DNA of 64,000 nt from positions 4,840,001 through 4,904,000 of the forward strand of contig NZ_JACHBR010000001.1 in assembly GCF_014200435.1 (NCBI RefSeq). Direction: 5' to 3'. The notes beneath the pieces were generated by a model. That model saw only the letters and a program-made list of their open reading frames with translations. It did no database searches and was not told the origin of the DNA. The position numbers were made by a program, and so were the translations under genes. Positions within the stretch are counted from its first letter, which is position 1; each line of letters opens with the position of its first letter. Of this stretch, positions 29,045 to 37,826 are shown piece after piece. Origin of the DNA: Sphaerisporangium krabiense. Lineage in GTDB: Bacteria > Actinomycetota > Actinomycetes > Streptosporangiales > Streptosporangiaceae.

Positions 29045-30631
29045 GTGAGACGGGTTCTCGGAGTGGTCGCGAGCGCGGCGGTGCCGATCGCGCTGGTCGC
29101 CGGCCTCACGACCGGGGCACGGGACGCGGCCGCCGCGCCCCGCGACACGGTGCAGTGGGGGGCGTGCCCCGGGCCGAAGACGGCCGCGAAGGTCGAGTGC
29201 GGCACCGTCAGGGTCCCTCTCGACCACGCCAAGCCCGACGGCCCGGCCATCTCCCTGGCCCTCAACCGCGTCAGGGGCTCGGCCTCGCACGACCAGAACG
29301 GCGAAGGGGTGCTGCTGGTCAACCCGGGCGGCCCCGGAGCCTCCGGCATCACGCTCGCCCGGTACGTCGCGGCCGCGCTGCCCAGGGACGTCGCCGCCCG
29401 CTACGACGTGATCGGCTTCGACCCGCGCGGCGTCGGGGCCAGCGAGCCCGCCCTGAGCTGCGTGGACCCGAGGAAGCACTTCGCCGCCCCGCGCCTCGAC
29501 CAGGTGCCGGGCGACCGCGCCGCCGAGGCGGCCCTGCTGGCCAAGGCGCAGGAGTACGCGCAGGCGTGCGCCACGCGCTGGCCGTTGGTGCTGCCGCACA
29601 TGGCCACCGAGAACTCGGCCCGCGACATGGACGCGATCCGCCAGGCGCTCGGCGAGCAGAAGATCAGCTACCTCGGCTACTCCTACGGCACCTACCTCGG
29701 CGCGGTCTACGCCACCCTGTTCCCGAGCCGGGTCAGGCGGCTCGTACTGGACAGCGTGGTCGACCCCGAGGGGGTGTGGTACGACGCGAACATCGCCCAG
29801 GACTACGCCTTCGACCGGCGCCACCACGACTTCCTCGCCTGGGTGGCCCGCCACCACGACGTCTACCGCCTCGGCCGCACCGAGTCCGACGTCGCCGCCG
29901 CCTACGCCGGCATGCGCCGTGGCCTCGCCGCGAGGCCGTCCGGCCCGATCGGCCCGAGCGAGCTGGACGACATCTTCACCGTCGGCGGTTACACCGACCT
30001 CGTGTGGCCGCAGCTCGCCGGCGCGTTCGCCGCCTACGTCCGCAAGGGGCAGGGCGACCTGCTGGTCAGCGCCTACCGCCAGCACGTCGACCACGACGCC
30101 GCCGCGGAGAACAACTACGCCGTGTACCTGGCGGTGCAGTGCCGCGACGCCGACTGGCCGCGCGACTGGGGCCGCTGGGTGGCGGACACCGTCAAGGTCA
30201 ACGCCAAGGCGCCGTTCATGGCCTGGCAGAACGCCTGGTACAACGCGCCGTGCGCCTTCTGGCCGGTGAAGGGCGGGCCGCCGCTCCGCGTCGGCGGGTC
30301 CGCCGGCCTGCCGCCGATCCTGCTGGTGCAGTCCCGCTACGACGCCGCCACCCCGTACGCGGGGGCGCTGCGGGTGCGCGCCCGGTTCCCGAGCGCCCGG
30401 CTGCTGCGGGAGGGCGGCGGCAACCACGGGGTGTCCTTCGGCGGCAACCCCTGCGTCGACCGCCACCTGGCCGCCTACCTGCGCGACGGCAGCCTCCCCG
30501 GCGGCGCGGACCGGCACGCGGGGCGCCGCCCCGACGCCACGTGCGCCGCGGGACCCGAGCCGAAACCGCTCCCGCCGCCGACCCGCGGGCACGGACACCT
30601 GCGGCTCAGAAAGGTGATCGCGGCTCCGTAG
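29045..30631 (+). CDS. Secreted alpha/beta hydrolase (tripeptidyl aminopeptidase-like)
   Basis: The 528-residue product begins with a signal peptide (MRRVLGVVASAAVPIALVAG to ARDAAA). It has VLLVNPGGPGASG (oxyanion region), YDVIGFDPRGVGASEP, the nucleophile in YLGYSYGTYLGAVYA, the aspartate in LLVQSRYDAATPY and the histidine in GGNHGVSFGGNPC, the layout of SlpD/SlpE-like tripeptidyl aminopeptidases. Two or more cysteine pairs suggest disulfides outside the cell. GTG at 29045 has GGAGGAGAG upstream. It sits between genes of the ispG neighbourhood and the GNAT gene, and is probably a later insertion into that conserved block. Confidence 0.92.
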   Translation: MRRVLGVVASAAVPIALVAGLTTGARDAAAAPRDTVQWGACPGPKTAAKVECGTVRVPLDHAKPDGPAISLALNRVRGSASHDQNGEGVLLVNPGGPGASGITLARYVAAALPRDVAARYDVIGFDPRGVGASEPALSCVDPRKHFAAPRLDQVPGDRAAEAALLAKAQEYAQACATRWPLVLPHMATENSARDMDAIRQALGEQKISYLGYSYGTYLGAVYATLFPSRVRRLVLDSVVDPEGVWYDANIAQDYAFDRRHHDFLAWVARHHDVYRLGRTESDVAAAYAGMRRGLAARPSGPIGPSELDDIFTVGGYTDLVWPQLAGAFAAYVRKGQGDLLVSAYRQHVDHDAAAENNYAVYLAVQCRDADWPRDWGRWVADTVKVNAKAPFMAWQNAWYNAPCAFWPVKGGPPLRVGGSAGLPPILLVQSRYDAATPYAGALRVRARFPSARLLREGGGNHGVSFGGNPCVDRHLAAYLRDGSLPGGADRHAGRRPDATCAAGPEPKPLPPPTRGHGHLRLRKVIAAP

Positions 30632-30675
30632 GGCCGGTTCGTTCCAAAATCGGCCCGGTCGCGTAGGCTAAGCCC

Positions 30676-31521
30676 GTGATGCTGCGAACATCGGCGTCGC
30701 GCGTGCTCGACGACCAGGACCGCGACGAGGTGCTCACGATCCTCGACGCCGATCCGGTGGCCAACGTCTTCGTCGCCTCCCGGGTACGGTCCGTCGGGCT
30801 CAGCCCGGCGCGCCTCGGCGGGCAGATGTGGGGCTTCGGCCCCCGTGGCGGGATGACCGCCCTCTGCTACTCGGGGGCCAACCTGGTCCCGGTCAACGCC
30901 GGTCCCGAAGCCGTCCAGGCGTTCGCCGACCGCGCGCGCAGGCAGGGCCGCCGGTGCTCGTCGATCGTGGGTCCCGCGGACGCCGTCGAGAAGATCTGGG
31001 AGCGCCTGGAGCCGTACTGGGGGCCCGCGCGGGCGATCCGCTGGGCCCAGCCGGTCATGGCCACCTCCGCGCCGTCGCCGGTGCCGCCCGATCCGCTCGT
31101 CCGCCAGGTGCGCCCCGAGGAGTTCGCCACGCTGCTTCCCGCGTGCGTGGCGATGTTCACCGAGGAGGTCGGCATCTCACCCGACCTCGGGGACGGCGGC
31201 GCGCTGTACCGCTCGCGGGTGGCCGAGCTGATCCGCATCGGCCGCTCCTTCGCCCGCATCGAGGACGGTCTCGTCGTCTTCAAGGCCGAGGTGGGGGCGG
31301 TGACGCCGCAGGTCTGCCAGATCCAGGGCGTGTGGGTCCACCCGGACCGGCGCGGCCGGGGGCACGCCGTGGCGGGCATGGCCGCGGTCGTGGAGCAGAC
31401 GCTGCGGCACTTCGCGCCCGTGGTGTCGCTGTACGTCAACGACTTCAACGTGGCCGCGCGGGCCGCGTACCGCAGGGTGGGCTTCAAAGAGGTGGACACC
31501 TTCATGTCCGTCCTCTTCTGA
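30676..31521 (+). CDS. GNAT acetyltransferase with N-terminal DUF4081 domain
   Basis: The 281-residue product matches the actinobacterial DUF4081-GNAT family, whose mycobacterial member is the neighbour of ispG (gcpE). The N-terminal half (VLDDQDRDEVLTILDADPVA, NVFVASRV) is DUF4081; the C-terminal half is the acetyl-CoA-binding domain (IQGVWVHPDRRGRGHAVAGM, LYVNDFNVAARAAYRRVGF). TAGGCT at 30664-30669 lies six bases before the GTG start, so the gene is probably leaderless; ATG at 30679 is the alternative. The substrate is unknown. Here it is separated from ispG by two unrelated genes. Confidence 0.9.
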   Translation: MMLRTSASRVLDDQDRDEVLTILDADPVANVFVASRVRSVGLSPARLGGQMWGFGPRGGMTALCYSGANLVPVNAGPEAVQAFADRARRQGRRCSSIVGPADAVEKIWERLEPYWGPARAIRWAQPVMATSAPSPVPPDPLVRQVRPEEFATLLPACVAMFTEEVGISPDLGDGGALYRSRVAELIRIGRSFARIEDGLVVFKAEVGAVTPQVCQIQGVWVHPDRRGRGHAVAGMAAVVEQTLRHFAPVVSLYVNDFNVAARAAYRRVGFKEVDTFMSVLF

Positions 31522-31592
31522 CCTCTGCTGGCTGGTTCTGCCGGGGGTTCGCCGCCACCGCGCGGGTTCCGCGGCGCCGGTACTCTTGGCGG

Positions 31593-32345
31593 GTGCTCGA
31601 ACTGGTGACCGCGACGCGGTACGTGACCCCGCTGCGGGAGGGCGGGTCGCTGCCGGGCGTCGTCGAGGCGGACGATCTCGGCACCTACGTCGTGAAGTTC
31701 CGCGGCGCCGGCCAGGGGCGGCGGGTGCTCGTCGCCGAGATCATCTGCGCGGAGCTGGCGCGGCGGTTCGGCCTGCGCACCCCCGACCTCCGGATCGTGG
31801 ACCTGGACCCGCGGATCGGCGCGCGTGAGCCCGACCCGGAGATCCAGGAACTGCTCAAGGCCAGCGAGGGCCACAACCTCGGCGTCGACTTCCTGCCCGG
31901 CGCGCTCGGCTTCGACCCCCTGGCCTGGTCGCCCGACCGTGCCTTCGCCTCCCGGCTGCTGTGGTTCGACGCGCTGATCCACAACGTGGACCGGAGCTGG
32001 CGTAACCCCAACCTGCTGGTCTGGCACGGTGACACCTGGCTGATCGACCACGGCGCGGCGCTGTGGTTCCACCACAACTGGCGCACCGCCGACCCGCAGC
32101 GTCCCTTCGACGCCCGCGACCACATCATGGCGCCGTACGCCGAGCGCATCGAGGAGGCCGACGCCGAGCTGCCGGGCCTGGTCACCGAGGACGTGCTGCG
32201 CGAGGTGACCGCGCTCGTCCCCGACGAGTGGCTGGAGGACGAGCCCGGCTTCGCCGGCCCCGCGGCCGTGCGTGACGCCTACATCGAGCACCTTCTCGCC
32301 CGTGCCCACGGCCCGCGCGCCTGGCTGCCGGAGGTCGCGCGATGA
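31593..32345 (+). CDS. HipA-like kinase family protein
   Basis: The 250-residue product is a short HipA-type kinase. The ATP-anchoring lysine is Lys35 in TYVVKFRGAG. The catalytic loop is HNVDRSWRNPN (His130, Asp133, Asn138), and the metal-binding aspartate is Asp152 in LIDHG. It lacks the N-terminal HipA subdomain of true HipA toxins. GTG at 31593 follows TACTCT by six bases with no ribosome binding site, so it is probably leaderless. Its stop overlaps the start of a DUF3037 gene (ATGA). The two genes are a recurring pair in actinomycetes and other bacteria, but the substrate of the kinase is not known to me. It is not accompanied by a HipB-like antitoxin. Confidence 0.85.
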   Translation: MLELVTATRYVTPLREGGSLPGVVEADDLGTYVVKFRGAGQGRRVLVAEIICAELARRFGLRTPDLRIVDLDPRIGAREPDPEIQELLKASEGHNLGVDFLPGALGFDPLAWSPDRAFASRLLWFDALIHNVDRSWRNPNLLVWHGDTWLIDHGAALWFHHNWRTADPQRPFDARDHIMAPYAERIEEADAELPGLVTEDVLREVTALVPDEWLEDEPGFAGPAAVRDAYIEHLLARAHGPRAWLPEVAR

Positions 32346-32728
32346 GCGGCGCGCCCGAGGTCTACGAGTACGCGGTGATCCGGGTGGTGCCCTGCCTGGT
32401 GCGCGGCGAGCTGATCAACGCCGGGGTGATCCTGTACTGCCAGCCCCGCGACTACCTGTGCGCGCGCACCGAGCTGGACGAGCCGCGGCTGCGCGCCATC
32501 GACGAGGACGCCGACGCCGCGCAGGTCCGCCTGGCGCTGCTGGCCTACGAGCGGGCCTGCGCGGGGGAGTCCGAGTCGTTGCGCGCCCAGTCCCTGGGCA
32601 GCAGGTTCCGGTGGCTGACCGCGCCGCGCAGCACGATCGTGCAGGCCGGCCCCGTGCACGCCGGGCTCACCCGCGACCCCGCCGCCGCGCTGGAGGGCCT
32701 GATGGACCGTCTGGTGCGCAGGCCCTAA
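32342..32728 (+). CDS. DUF3037 family protein, partner of the HipA-like kinase
   Basis: This 128-residue protein shows the DUF3037 signature (YAVIRVVPCLVRGELINAGVI, then LYCQPRDYL) and a later LGSRFRWLTAPRSTIVQ. ATG at 32342 overlaps the stop of the kinase gene, so the two are translationally coupled and should be made in fixed ratio. No signal peptide or membrane segment is present. The function is unknown; a modulator or substrate of the kinase is a reasonable guess from the constant pairing. Confidence 0.87.
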   Translation: MSGAPEVYEYAVIRVVPCLVRGELINAGVILYCQPRDYLCARTELDEPRLRAIDEDADAAQVRLALLAYERACAGESESLRAQSLGSRFRWLTAPRSTIVQAGPVHAGLTRDPAAALEGLMDRLVRRP

Positions 32729-32807
32729 GCTGGCCGAAGATCCGTCCCCGGCCCATCGCCTGGCCCGGCGCGGCGCGCCACGGCCCGTGAAGGAGAGGAA
32801 CGGCCTC

Positions 32808-33632
32808 ATGCGGCTCGGCGTCACCATGTTCGCCACCGACAGGTCCATGCCGATCACCGATCTGGCCCGCGCGGCCGAGGAACGCGGCCTCGTCTCGCTG
32901 TGGGTTCCCGAGCACACCCATATCCCCGTCTCGCGCCGGACGCCGCACCCCTCGGGGCAGCCGCTGCCCGAGATGTACAAGCGCACCCTCGACCCGCTGG
33001 TCGCCCTGTCCTACGCCGCCGCCGTGACCGAGCGCCTCACCGTCGGCACCGGCATCATGCTCCTCGCCCAGCGCGACCCCATCGCCACGGCCAAGGCCGT
33101 GGCCACGCTCGACCTGCTGTCCGGCGGCCGGTTCGCGCTCGGCGTCGGCTTCGGGTGGAACGCCGAGGAGATGGAGACCCACCACGTGCCCTACGACCGG
33201 CGCCGCGAGGTCGTCCGCGAGCACGTCCTGGCGATGAAGGGGCTGTGGACCGAGGAGGCCGCGGGGTTCGCGGGCGAGCACGTCGCGTTCGAGCCGTCGT
33301 GGTCGTGGCCCAAGCCCGCGCGCGTGCCCCCGGTGTACCTCGGCGGCGGCGCGGGGCCGAAGATGTTCGCGCACATCGCCGAGTACGCCGACGGGTGGCT
33401 GCCCCTGGGCGGCGGCGGGCTCAGGGACGCGCTGCCCGCGCTGCGCGAGGCGGCGGAGAGGGCCGGGCGCGACCCGGCGACGATCGAGGTCATCCCCTTC
33501 GGCGTGGACCCCGACCGGGGCAAGCTGGAGCACCTCGCCGGGCTCGGCGTCGGCCACGTCGTGTGCTCCGTGCCGAGCGGTCCCGCCGACGCCGTGCTGC
33601 CCGTCCTGGACGCCTACGCGTCGCTGCTCTGA
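32808..33632 (+). CDS. LLM class F420-dependent oxidoreductase
   Basis: The 274-residue product is a luciferase-like TIM-barrel oxidoreductase of the TIGR03619 type: LGVTMFATDRSMPITDLARA, LWVPEHTHIP, LTVGTGIMLLAQRDPIATAK, TLDLLSGGRFALGVGFGWN and VPPVYLGGGAGPKMF. These use deazaflavin F420, which fits an actinomycete. ATG at 32808 has AAGGAGAGG upstream; the start 21 bases earlier would lie within that site. The substrate is unknown. Its 3' end overlaps the converging MBL-fold gene by 19 bases. Confidence 0.92.
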   Translation: MRLGVTMFATDRSMPITDLARAAEERGLVSLWVPEHTHIPVSRRTPHPSGQPLPEMYKRTLDPLVALSYAAAVTERLTVGTGIMLLAQRDPIATAKAVATLDLLSGGRFALGVGFGWNAEEMETHHVPYDRRREVVREHVLAMKGLWTEEAAGFAGEHVAFEPSWSWPKPARVPPVYLGGGAGPKMFAHIAEYADGWLPLGGGGLRDALPALREAAERAGRDPATIEVIPFGVDPDRGKLEHLAGLGVGHVVCSVPSGPADAVLPVLDAYASLL

Positions 33633-34954
33633 GCCCGGTTCCGGTCCGGCACCCACCACACCCGGCCCCCGGCGATCTCCTGGTACACGTCCAGCAGGTC
33701 CTCGCCGGAGGTCACGCTGCGCGACTCGGCGGCGGCCCAGGTGTAGACGCCGCGCGCCATGATCGAGGTCTCCTGCCGCGCGCGCAGCGTGTAGACCCGG
33801 GCCCTGATCTCGTGCAGCTTGTGGTCGCCGGGGCCGGCCTGCACGGCCAGCTCGGCGAGCTGGCAGGCGAGCCGCGGGTCCCCTTCCGCCGCGGCGGTCG
33901 CCGCGCGGGCCGCGAGCGCGGGCGCGCCGCCGGCCAGGTCCGCCAGCGCGCGGGCCAGCACCTCGTCGGGCGCGGGCTTGAGGTGGGCGGGGTTGCCGTC
34001 GTGCCAGCCGCCGTACAGCCGCCAGACGTTGCGCACGACGAACTCCGGCTCGTCGTGGTAGGGCCGCAGGAACGGCCTGCGGGCCAGCGCCTCGGGAGGC
34101 CGCACGGCGTGGACGATCTCGTCCAGGCGCGCCCCGGCGTTCATGAGCTCCAGGGTGCGCTCGACCAGGTGGTCCAGGTAGTCGGCCGTCTCGGTGAGCG
34201 CCTGGCGCACCCGCGCGGCCCCGGCGACGGGCAGGCCGTGGCCGGGCAGCAGCACCTCCGCGCCCAGGGCCGCCATCGCGCGCAGCGCGACCGCCCACTC
34301 GTCCGGGTAGCGCTGGGCCTTCTGCGGGTTGCCCGCGTTCGGCGTCACCCAGGCGAACAGGTCGCCGGTCAGCAGCACGCCGCGCTCGGGCAGGAACGCC
34401 CAGGTCGCGTCGTCGGTCTCGCCGCGCGCGTGCCGCATCTCGAAGGTCACCTCGCCCAGCGAGACGTTGATCTCGTCGCGGTAGGTGAGGTCGGGCTGCC
34501 GGTAGGAGGCCGGCCAGGTCAGCCGGGAGAAGCCGTACTGCCGCTGGTTGACCATCGTGTTGTAGCCGGCGGTCCTGGCGTAGCGGGCGAACCGGCGGGT
34601 GACGGCCTCGTGCGCGATCACGACCGGCCGGGGGCCGTCCTCCGCCTCGAACGGGCCGAGGCCCGCGACGTGGTCGAGGTGACCGTGGGAGAAGACCGCG
34701 TAGCGGACCGGCTCGTCCGACCAGGCCCGCATGGCCGCGTGCATGGCCGGCGCGTCCACGTCGTTGCCGGTGTCGAACAGAGCCAGGCCGCCATCGCCCC
34801 TGATGCCGTAGACGTTGCCGAAGGCGGGCCACATCACCACGCCCTCGGCGACCTCCTGCGCCCCCCTCGAGCGCAGGTCCCCCAGCGGCACCTCTCCGGG
34901 CGTCACCGCCCCTCGCCAGACGCTGTCGGCGTGGTCGAGGATCGGTGACGTCAT
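33614..34954 (-). CDS. MBL-fold hydrolase with alkyl-sulfatase dimerisation domain
   Basis: The 446-residue product has a metallo-beta-lactamase domain with the zinc motif HGHLDH (His90, His92, Asp94, His95), then RHARGETDDATWAF, LLTGDLFAW and LLPGHGLP. Residues about 290-400 (YLDHLVERTLELMNAGARLD, EFVVRNVWRLYGGWHDGNP) match the alkyl sulfatase dimerisation domain. The usual third SCP2-like domain is absent, so it is shorter than SdsA1-type sulfatases. Hydrolysis of an alkyl sulfate or related ester is likely but unproven. No signal peptide is present. It lies 102 bases downstream of the LuxR-type regulator gene on the same strand. Confidence 0.88.
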   Translation of the reverse strand: MTSPILDHADSVWRGAVTPGEVPLGDLRSRGAQEVAEGVVMWPAFGNVYGIRGDGGLALFDTGNDVDAPAMHAAMRAWSDEPVRYAVFSHGHLDHVAGLGPFEAEDGPRPVVIAHEAVTRRFARYARTAGYNTMVNQRQYGFSRLTWPASYRQPDLTYRDEINVSLGEVTFEMRHARGETDDATWAFLPERGVLLTGDLFAWVTPNAGNPQKAQRYPDEWAVALRAMAALGAEVLLPGHGLPVAGAARVRQALTETADYLDHLVERTLELMNAGARLDEIVHAVRPPEALARRPFLRPYHDEPEFVVRNVWRLYGGWHDGNPAHLKPAPDEVLARALADLAGGAPALAARAATAAAEGDPRLACQLAELAVQAGPGDHKLHEIRARVYTLRARQETSIMARGVYTWAAAESRSVTSGEDLLDVYQEIAGGRVWWVPDRNRAQSSDA

Positions 34955-35056
34955 GCGCCCAGCCTCGCCCGGAGCCCCGCGCCGTCGCAGTAGGGAGTTC
35001 CCTACACCTCCCGCCCTCGTCTGACACGGGCGCACGCGCGCCGCGCGGGACGCGTG

Positions 35057-37684
35057 TCAGATGTCGCCGCGCTCGTAGGCGAGCGCCAGCTCGACGCGGG
35101 AGCGCAGCCCCGTCTTGGCGTACACGCGCGACAGGTAGACCTCCACGGTCTTGCGGCTGTAGTGCAGCTCCTCGGCGATCCGCGGGTTGGACAGCCCGCC
35201 CGCGACCAGCTCCGCCACGCGGCGCTCCGCGGTGGTGAGCACGGCCGAGGGCGCGGGGGCCAGGCCCGCCTCGCGCAGGCGGTGGGCGGCGCGGTCGCGC
35301 CAGGGCGCGGCGCCGAGCTCGCCGAAGACGGCGTGCGCGCGGACGAGCTGGCGGGCGTCCCCGAGGACGCCGAGGACCAGCCGGGCGTGCGCCTCCTCGA
35401 ACTTCAGCCCGTCGGCCCGCGCGGTCTCCAGCGCGGCCCCGGCCCGTTCGGCGTCCTGGAAGGCGGCCGCGGTGGCGAGCAGCGCCGTCAGCCGGGCCCG
35501 CGGCGTGCCGCCGTGCGCCATCTCGTCCAGCGCGAGCGCGGCGGCGCGGGCGCCGTCGGCGTCGCCTGTGATGATGAGCATGGCGGTGCGGAAGCCGAGC
35601 GCCCGGTGGGCGACGTCGGTAGGGCCGGTGCGCACGGCCTCGTCCACCAGCCGCAGCGCCGACGCGCGGTCGCCCACGCCGAACGCCCGCCTGGCGGCGA
35701 ACAGGGCGCGCAGCGACACCTGGAGGACGCAGGTGAGCGGCGGGCCGGCGAGCAGCGGCTCGGCCTCGTCGTAACGCCCCTGGTCGAGCAGGATGTCCAG
35801 CTCGATGTTGCGCAGCAGCGCCGCGTTCTCGCGCAGCCCGGCCTCGGTCAGCGCGACGGCGTCGGAGCGCAGGTCGCGCAGCGCCCGCTCCCACTCGCCG
35901 CCGAGCCTGCGCACCACGGCCAGCGTGCGCACGTGCTGTCCGGCGATGTCGTGCCAGCCGAGCCCCCGGTAGATCTGCTCCGCCTCGGCGAGCAGGCCGA
36001 GCGTGCGGGTGCGGAGCCCGGCGCTGGCCATGATGTGCGCCGCGGACTCCAGCGCGGCCAGCCGGGCTCCGGGCGGCAGCGCCGCGGACGCGGACAGCAG
36101 GGCGCCCAGCGCGCGCTCGGCCTCGGCCCAGTCGCCCTTGATCAGAGAGTCGCCCGCCAGGGCGCTGAGCGTGATGACCAGGTCCTCGGGCGGGCAGGTG
36201 GGCAGCGCCGCCCACGCCTCGCGGACCAGCGCGCCGCAGTCCTCGCCGAGCTGGGTGCGCACCACCGCCTGCTGGGCGAGCAGCGCGGCCCGGTGGTCGG
36301 CGTGCGGCAGGTGCTCGGCCGCGATCGACACCGCCAGCTCGTACCGGCCCATGGAGTGCGCGGCGTTCACCATCGTCTGGGCGGTCCGGGTGTGGCGGCG
36401 TCCCGGCTCCAGCACCGCGAGCGCCTGGCGGCCGGCCCGCAGCGCGTCGACCGGGCGCGACCCCTTCCAGTACGACAGCGCCTCGCGGGCCAGCAGGACG
36501 CCGCGCTCGTGCGCCGGGGCCAGCTCGGCCGCCCGGCCGTACCAGTGTCCGGCCGAGAGCGGCGCCGTCCAGCGGGTCGCCTCGGCGGCGCGCAGCATGG
36601 CGGGCAGGGCCTCGGCGCTCGTGCCGCCCTCGGCGAGGTGGGAGGCCCATTCCAGGACGCTGCGCGCGCCGGCCAGGCCCTGGCGGTGCAGCAGGCCGGC
36701 GATGCGGGCGTGCACCCGGCGGCGCTCGGCCGGGCCGAGGTCGGCGTACAGGGCCTCGGCGACCAGCGGGTGGGCGAACTCGTAGGCGTCGTCGTCGGCG
36801 GGCACGAGCAGGCCGTCCCCGACCAGCCCGTCGAAGGCGCGCTCCGCCTCGGCCGCGTCCAGGCCGGCGATCTCCGCCAGGGCGGGCAGGTCGGCCGTGC
36901 GGGCGGGCCGGGTGCGGCGCAGCGCGGCCAGCACGCGGGCCAGCCCGCGCCCGCCGCGGTCGCGCTGGAAGAGGCGGCCGAGGATCGCGCCCCGGCGCGG
37001 GCCCGGGTAGGCCGACTGCACCGCGCCGCCCTGCACGAGCGTCAGCACGGCCTCGCGGACGAACCACGGGTTGCCGCGGCTCTCCTCGTGGACGTGCCGC
37101 ACGAGCGAGGCGCTCGGGGCGCGGCCGAGCAGGCCGGTCACCACCTCGGCGACCTCCTCCGGCGCCAGGGGGCGCAGCCCGGCGACGACGTCGGCGTCCA
37201 TCGCGGGCAGCCGCCGGGCGGTGCCGGCCACCACGAGGCCGGGGACGCGCCGGGGGAGCACCGACAGCACGCCGATGGTGTCGGCGTCGGCCAGGTGCAG
37301 GTCGTCGATGGCGAGCAGCGTGCGGCCCGGCAGGCGGCGCAGCAGGTTGGCGGTGTGCACGGCGGGCGCGGCGCCGAGGACGCCGAGCGCGGCCTGGTCG
37401 ATGGCCTCCATGAGCCTGGCCAGCGGCTCGCGCGCGACCGGGTCGTCCTGGAGCGGGCCGAGGGCCTCGGTGAGGGCGGCGTAGGCGAGGCCGCTGCCGA
37501 AGTCGCGGGCCTGCCCGTGCAGCACCCGCAGCCCGATGGACCTGGCCATCTCGCGGGTCTCCGCCAGCAGGTGCGTCTTGCCGATGCCGGCCTCGCCGTG
37601 GACGAGCAGCGTCACGGGCGGGACGCGCAGCGCGGCCTCGAAGCGGCGCAGGATCTCGCTCCTGCCGGCGAGGTGTTCGGTCAC
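35057..37684 (-). CDS. LuxR family regulator with AAA/STAND ATPase (LAL type)
   Basis: The 875-residue product has a Walker A site at residues 30-38 (GEAGIGKTH), a Walker B near residue 123 (LLAIDDLHLAD), a long helical TPR-like middle region (residues about 380-790) and a C-terminal LuxR helix-turn-helix (LTTAERRVAELVAGGLSNP, RIAEELHYSRKTVEVYLSRV). This is the LAL layout of large ATP-dependent activators that sense a small molecule. GTG at 37684 is the chosen start. It is probably the activator of the MBL hydrolase gene directly downstream, though that is inferred from position only. Confidence 0.92.
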   Translation of the reverse strand: MTEHLAGRSEILRRFEAALRVPPVTLLVHGEAGIGKTHLLAETREMARSIGLRVLHGQARDFGSGLAYAALTEALGPLQDDPVAREPLARLMEAIDQAALGVLGAAPAVHTANLLRRLPGRTLLAIDDLHLADADTIGVLSVLPRRVPGLVVAGTARRLPAMDADVVAGLRPLAPEEVAEVVTGLLGRAPSASLVRHVHEESRGNPWFVREAVLTLVQGGAVQSAYPGPRRGAILGRLFQRDRGGRGLARVLAALRRTRPARTADLPALAEIAGLDAAEAERAFDGLVGDGLLVPADDDAYEFAHPLVAEALYADLGPAERRRVHARIAGLLHRQGLAGARSVLEWASHLAEGGTSAEALPAMLRAAEATRWTAPLSAGHWYGRAAELAPAHERGVLLAREALSYWKGSRPVDALRAGRQALAVLEPGRRHTRTAQTMVNAAHSMGRYELAVSIAAEHLPHADHRAALLAQQAVVRTQLGEDCGALVREAWAALPTCPPEDLVITLSALAGDSLIKGDWAEAERALGALLSASAALPPGARLAALESAAHIMASAGLRTRTLGLLAEAEQIYRGLGWHDIAGQHVRTLAVVRRLGGEWERALRDLRSDAVALTEAGLRENAALLRNIELDILLDQGRYDEAEPLLAGPPLTCVLQVSLRALFAARRAFGVGDRASALRLVDEAVRTGPTDVAHRALGFRTAMLIITGDADGARAAALALDEMAHGGTPRARLTALLATAAAFQDAERAGAALETARADGLKFEEAHARLVLGVLGDARQLVRAHAVFGELGAAPWRDRAAHRLREAGLAPAPSAVLTTAERRVAELVAGGLSNPRIAEELHYSRKTVEVYLSRVYAKTGLRSRVELALAYERGDI

Positions 37685-37826
37685 CTCTCACCGCGGGGCG
37701 GGGCGTGGGGGCGGGCGCCGGGGGGCTGCCGGGTGGGTATGGTCATCGTCACCATTTTCGCGCGATCGGCTCGTGAAGCCATTCGCGCGGGAGACGGCCG
37801 TGGATGACGCGGGCCGCCCCGAAGTC

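Noticed and set aside
31593-32728. HipAB toxin-antitoxin locus
   Set aside because: There is no HipB-like DNA-binding antitoxin, and the kinase lacks the N-terminal HipA subdomain.
32667-37691. A 1674-codon frame on the minus strand
   Set aside because: It is an antisense or out-of-frame shadow of the LuxR-type regulator and MBL genes; its translation is Arg/Pro/Ala-rich and lacks any domain.
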